From Symbiodinium natans (Eukaryota > Sar > Dinophyceae > Suessiales > Symbiodiniaceae), in assembly GCA_905221605.1 (NCBI GenBank), contig CAJNDS010002198.1:1-20000 (forward strand): a stretch of 20,000 nt of DNA, in the 5' to 3' direction. This document shows, in pieces, positions 16,746 through 20,000 of this stretch. Position 1 is the first letter of the stretch, and each line of letters opens with the position of its first letter. A program made the position numbers and the translations under genes. Under the pieces are notes generated by a model that was not told the origin of the DNA, searched no databases, and saw only the letters and a list, made by a program, of their open reading frames with translations.

Positions 16746-17118
16746 TGCTAGTTGCGAGGAATCTTTTAATAGTTGTATCTTTTCGTCTGTGACCTTGCTG
16801 GGGCCCCCATTGTACTGACTTACTCCAAGTGATCTCTAAAACTTCCTGTTGTTTGTTCCAAGGGACCGGTTTGCCATTGCATTTTAGCCGCGTTTTTTGC
16901 TCCCTGAAGCCTCGTTTGAATTGCTTGAGTGTGCGCCAGAGCGAAAATTGTGGAGTGGACGTCGATTGTTCAACTTGCGTGCGCAGCCATTGTCTTGGTT
17001 CTTTTCGTGCCCTGGTTTTCACCTGCTTATAATAGGCTAACTCGGGTGATATCCATGGCGATTTTGGGCAGTGTGCTAGCCGCTGAAAGCGTTGCGCCTC
17101 TTGACTGTTGCAGCGCAT
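16746..17118 (-). pseudogene. LINE linker between nuclease domains and RT
   Basis: An open stretch reads KSPWISPELAYYKQVKTRAR near its start and continues with basic, Gln-rich sequence. A PWIS-type motif followed by a helical basic region normally joins the endonuclease to the RT in LINE proteins. The frame changes near 16740, where RT coding continues as ATPSKPFTVLELSEV. This linker lies after the RNase H, showing that RNase H is upstream of the RT here. Confidence 0.7.
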
Positions 17119-17179
17119 CCCTTATCTGCGCTGGCGCAGGCCCTTTTACCGGTAATGTTGGAGCGGGTGTTCTTTGTAG

Positions 17180-17393
17180 ATAGAGTTGTACTGCATTAGT
17201 CTTCCCTTGCGCTGCTAGTTTATCTGCCACTTCGTTGCGCTTGTCTCCGGAGTGGCCTTTTACCCACACCCATTTGACGGCGGTTCTAGCTTGCAAATGA
17301 GCATGTATCTCCATAGCGATATGTACCAGTGCCTTAATTATGTCTCTTCGGTCGCGATTTACCCCTGACGAAGTCTGCCATCCATTTACTGTC
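17180..17393 (-). pseudogene. LINE RNase H domain, N-terminally truncated
   Basis: RNase H removes the RNA strand of the RNA-DNA hybrid. Visible are YYDSKWMADFVRG, with the catalytic Asp in DSK (17385-17393), and, after a frameshift, VKWVWVKGHSGDKRNEVADKL. The latter matches the C-terminal HxG...NExAD active-site motif of RNase HI. The N-terminal strands with the first catalytic Asp (usually in a TDGS-like motif) and the Glu helix are absent; endonuclease-like sequence lies there instead. The tail after about 17200 is Ala/Pro-rich with no motif. The frame also overlaps the start of the linker reading frame. Confidence 0.75.
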
Positions 17394-17810
17394 ATAATAG
17401 AAATTCACCGCTGGTGGGAGCTGATCTTTATGTAGAATGATCTCATCTAATTTTGTCCAGAAAGGATCTTTTTGGACTCTTCCTCGGATTTATCATGTGG
17501 TGCACAAATCCCCATAAGGTGAACATCGCCGGAAGCGACTGCGATTGTAAGTTGGAGGATTCTAGATGTGTGTTGAATGACATTTTTGCGATAAGGCACC
17601 ACTCGAGGAGATAGCACTGCAGGAACTCCTGCCCATTTATCTCGGCTGCTGCCATTCACCACGAACATGTGTTGGATGCGATAAATGAAGTGGAATGTGT
17701 TTCTGTGAGAAAAAGTACATCCAACTTGAAAGGGAACAGGTCCAATACCTCCTGATGCTTGTGGATACGATTCATTGCCTGCACATTTTGCGTGTGTGTG
17801 TGGCCATTCT
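17394..17810 (-). pseudogene. LINE EEP (APE-type) endonuclease, C-terminally truncated
   Basis: This nuclease class nicks target DNA for target-primed reverse transcription. One frame (17656-17808) begins WNG-like at its first codons and contains KLDVLFLTETHST, with the catalytic Glu in TETH (17695-17706). A second frame continues with KWAGVPAVLSPRVVPYR and ICAPHDKSEEE, matching the middle of the fold. A third continues FWTKLDEI (from 17462) and runs without a stop straight into the RNase H DSK. The GDFN-type and SDH motifs of a complete EEP domain are missing. Three frames over about 400 bp show decay. Family assignment rests on TETH, AGV-LSPR and APHD in order. Confidence 0.75.
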
Positions 17811-18082
17811 AAGTTCCTCCCCATATTGTAGAGGCGGCGCGGTCTGTGTTTTGACCCTTTACCCTTTCGTACGGGGAGATGAACCTGCTTAAGGAATAGC
17901 TGTCGGAATAGCTGTCTAAAGGCCTTAGCGTGAGTTCTGGAGTACCTACTGTCTGCTCTCAAAGGAGATGCCCCGCTTATCAAGGGTGTTGCCCACTCCC
18001 CTTGATAATATAGAAGTCCTATAGAGCTTTTTCCAAAGCCGGTAATATCTGCGTCTTTCTTTACAAGCTCCAGCGCCTCGGC
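17811..18082 (-). pseudogene. LINE N-terminal region, function unknown
   Basis: An open frame runs from after a stop at 18083-18085 and is continuous with the endonuclease middle frame (to 17447). It reads ELVKKDADITGFGKSSIGLL then basic sequence. A 12-bp in-frame tandem duplication (about 17893-17916) produces RQLFRQLF. No zinc knuckle or RRM is visible. Its position before the endonuclease suggests an N-terminal extension of the LINE protein. It could instead be the end of a separate first ORF. Confidence 0.5.
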
Positions 18083-18890
18083 CTAAAAGGACTTTGGGCG
18101 GGGTATCTAGAGGCTTGCACCCGTCGCTTGCTGCTTGCGCAGCACCCGGCGTGCCTCGTTGAGGTGGTGCTGGCGGTTCAACATTCGACTGTCAATTCCT
18201 CATTCTAGAACCAAACCCAGCTTGCGTGAGGTTTGACCGGGTGTTAACAGTAGACACATGTCTAATTCCTTGATTGCCCCTAAATTGTCTCCTACGTCCA
18301 GTCCTCTTCGAGGGTCGGGACTCCAGGGTACTTAGTAGGGGTGGAAACTGCGGTGTAGCCTGCGCCGAAGCGCGTTGTTTCAATAAAAAGCCTCTTGAAA
18401 AACAGACTCTATCCTGAATAAAGCCTCTAGCCTCTAGCCTAAGGAGTGGTCAACCTCTGGGTCATGGTTACCATGAAGAGCATGCATGAGCTGGTTAATG
18501 GCCAGGGCTAGGACCAGGAGAAACCCGAAAGAAAAATCCGAAATCCTTGGGGTTAGTGACGGGTAACAAACATGTATGGCGGTATACTCCTCTGCTCCCC
18601 GCTTTTTGTTTTCCAGCGAGTGGCGCGGCTGCATCTCACTCGGGCCCCCGCTTCTTGAATGTCCGCGCTGCTGGGGGCTGTGAGGCGTTTGCAAACAGCA
18701 ACGCCTTGTCCGGAGAGTCGATGAAGGAGGACGAATCGCTGTCGCCCTGCTGGCGGTGCCGCAGGCGTGCCCCTGCGTGGCACGGCTGCAAACGCGCGCC
18801 CCACAGCGCGAACACTCCAGCCGCCTGCAGGGGCACGGCTGCGGAAGTTCGCAGCCCCCCTTTCGTCGTGGGACCGGAGCCTGGGGCTGG
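18083..18890. other. Telomere-free flank of the LINE, GC-rich on the right
   Basis: On the minus strand, phrases such as EARRVLRKQQAT (about 18140) and a 63-codon frame (18192-18383) may be decayed LINE 5' sequence, but no domain is recognised. The + strand has two AATAAA hexamers (near 18382 and 18417) with nearby repeats of GCCTCTAGC. The part 18600-18890 is GC-rich, open on + (18547-18909) and - (18553-18804), and has CACGGCTGC twice about 53 bp apart. It could be an exon fragment or LINE 5' region; neither is supported. Confidence 0.4.
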
Positions 18891-18999
18891 TTTGGGGTTT
18901 AGGGTTTAGGGTTTAAAAGGGTTTCTAAGGTGTAGGGTTTAGGGTTAGACCTTCCAGGCCCCTGAGTTAGGCCTTTAGGGCTTTAGGGCTTTAGGGCAA
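18891..18999 (+). repeat. Telomere-like arrays, G-rich, with CTTTAGGG octamers
   Basis: Six to seven TTTAGGG-like units with insertions (18891-18948), then three tandem CTTTAGGG octamers near 18974-18998. This is the first array beyond the LINE island and has the same orientation as the one at 15620. Confidence 0.85.
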
Positions 19000-19086
19000 C
19001 CTCTTCCTTTTAGGGCTTAAGGCCTTGGGGGCTGAGTGTCTCAACTCCACCTCGCTTGATCAGCCGCTTTTTGAAGATAAGGGCTT

Positions 19087-19160
19087 GTAGGGTTTAGGGT
19101 TTAGGGGTTTAGGAGTTTAGGAGTTTAGGAGTTTAGGGTTTAGGGTTTAGGGTTTAGGGG
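19087..19160 (+). repeat. Telomere-like array with GAGTTTAG block
   Basis: TTTAGGG units, then three tandem GAGTTTAG octamers, then about four TTTAGGG units. Confidence 0.88.
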
Positions 19161-20000
19161 AAGCGCCACTTCCGCCTTTTCAGGGATTGGGGCTGTGAGT
19201 CATGGTCATGGAGGGTTCCATACACCTATTCACATGCAAGCACGTCCCAGCCCCTCCCCCCCATGCAACAAGTTTTATTTGTCAGTATGTCAAGGGGTTG
19301 GAACACGATTCAGGGGTTCGCCCATGTTCCGACTTCGTGCACAGCGTGTGCCTTTGCTGTTCACTGAGGTTGGCCTATAACCCGAAACCCCTAAACCCCT
19401 AAACCCGACACTCAAAACCCAAAGAACCCCTAATTGCTGAACCCTGCAATACATAGTTCTTGGCTTTAGGCGTTAAACTTTAGGGCGCGTTCAATTTGAA
19501 TGGGTATTTGGGCTAGCGTATGTGATGCCAATAATGTTTAAAGGTATCCTCTCAACCTAAACGCTTAAACCCGACGCTCTGGAGTTCAGACTGAGAGGTT
19601 CAGGGAGAAGCAGCGCGCACTCTGTTTTTTCTGAACGCCGCTGTGAGCAAGTCGCACTTGCTCCGCTCCAATTCGCGGAGCGATGATCCAAACAACTTGA
19701 GTTGATATGGACAAAAATGGACAAGCAACCCGAGCAGAGCGACGAGAACTTCGGAGCTCGAAGTCCGGGTTGAGGTTCAGTTACTTGTGGGTTTAGGTTT
19801 TTGTTTAGGCTTGCAGGGGGTCGTGTCGAGGAGCGGGCTCCTGCTTAAAGGGCCTGAAAGGGTTTATGGCTTTAAGAGTTTGGGGCTTTGGGGTACTCAG
19901 GGTATTGCAGTAAGGATATTTAGGGTTTGCACAAAGGGAGGTCATCCTACATCCTCTCGGGTTGTGGGTTGTAGGGCATTCTTTAAGGGAATTTAGGGTG
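19161..20000. other. Terminal spacer with sparse repeats
   Basis: A short C-rich telomere-like piece with 8-bp CCCCTAAA units lies at 19381-19408, and isolated GGGTTTAGG words occur near 19790 and 19920-19930. The double-hairpin repeat copy B is at 19664-19710. Short + frames (19195-19402, 19787-19996) are unrecognised. No gene is supported. Confidence 0.55.
19664..19710. repeat. Dispersed double-hairpin repeat, copy B
   Basis: CGCTCC pairs with GGAGCG around AATTCGC, followed by CCAAACAACTTGAGTTGATATGG, which folds on CAACT-TG-AGTTG. It corresponds to 365-415. The loops differ between copies while both stems are kept. Confidence 0.6.

Larger units (their letters stand above)
15651..18082 (-). 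mobile_element. Degenerate LINE (non-LTR retrotransposon), truncated
   Basis: LINEs copy themselves by nicking target DNA with an endonuclease and reverse transcribing their RNA at the nick. Here the minus strand keeps, in order, an unknown N-terminal region, part of an EEP endonuclease, part of an RNase H, a linker, reverse transcriptase motifs including YADD, and a post-RT region. Reading frame changes at least eight times, and no frame covers more than about 210 codons, so the copy is dead. It fills the longest telomere-free interval and both flanking arrays are G-rich on the + strand. The 3' end stops inside the usual coding region followed by A9. The 5' boundary is uncertain and could extend to about 18890. 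The family resembles dinoflagellate LINEs from memory; this was not searched. Confidence 0.9.

Noticed and set aside
17447-17983. 178-codon minus-strand frame as an independent gene
   Set aside because: Its C-terminal half matches the middle of an EEP endonuclease and neighbouring frames hold the rest, so it is a piece of the broken LINE.
181-19408. CRISPR array
   Set aside because: The repeats are 7-bp telomere-type units in tandem, without constant-length spacers between identical repeats.
1-20000. Eimeria (coccidian) origin
   Set aside because: Telomere-like heptamers are known in Eimeria repeat-rich segments, but the CAG-type triplet runs typical there are absent and the LINE looks dinoflagellate-like. 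Not fully excluded.
1-20000. Dinoflagellate spliced-leader or tRNA genes
   Set aside because: I looked for the spliced-leader core and tRNA-like T-loop words and found no convincing match on either strand.

Overview
This looks like eukaryotic nuclear DNA with no intact gene. About 40-50 tracts of the plant-type telomere heptamer (TTTAGGG on one strand, CCCTAAA on the other) are scattered over most of the window, inside roughly even-GC DNA without long reading frames. The only recognisable protein-coding material is a decayed non-LTR (LINE) retrotransposon on the minus strand at about 15651-18082. The heptamer is used by plants, green algae and several alveolates including dinoflagellates. The LINE reverse transcriptase resembles, from memory, the families abundant in dinoflagellate (Symbiodiniaceae-like) genomes. 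My best guess is therefore a dinoflagellate or other alveolate/alga, held with only moderate confidence; Eimeria-like coccidia and green algae are alternatives.

Layout. 1-15650: telomere-like arrays alternate in orientation and are separated by short non-coding spacers. The arrays range from 2-4 degenerate units to about 31 near-perfect units (1947-2174). Fourteen times the order is C-rich array, spacer of about 70-185 bp, G-rich array. This is the strand order of a linear DNA with a telomere at each end. Intervals in the opposite order (G-rich then C-rich) are longer and more variable, or absent altogether, giving head-to-head junctions. Non-telomeric oddities here include a 58-bp near-perfect palindrome (1115-1172), a 96-bp direct duplication with telomere repeats inside one copy (3721-3937), a 26-C run (6087-6112), a MITE-like inverted repeat (7116-7219), an octamer/CCCCAAAA block (11717-11848) and a 61-bp tandem duplication (12762-12883).

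15651-18890: the longest telomere-free island, about 3.2 kb, holds the LINE. In minus-strand order it reads: an unknown N-terminal region, a truncated APE-type endonuclease (EEP), a truncated RNase H, a linker, the reverse transcriptase with its YADD box, and a post-RT region. It has many frameshifts. It ends in a run of nine A directly joined to CCCTAAA-type repeats, and both flanking arrays point the same way, as expected if it sits inside a telomere-like tract.

18891-20000: more arrays and spacers, plus a second copy of a double-hairpin repeat first seen at 365-415.

No pathway or operon can be described. The biology on view is genome structure: massive interstitial telomeric sequence and a retrotransposon fossil. 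All repeat boundaries and counts were made by eye.
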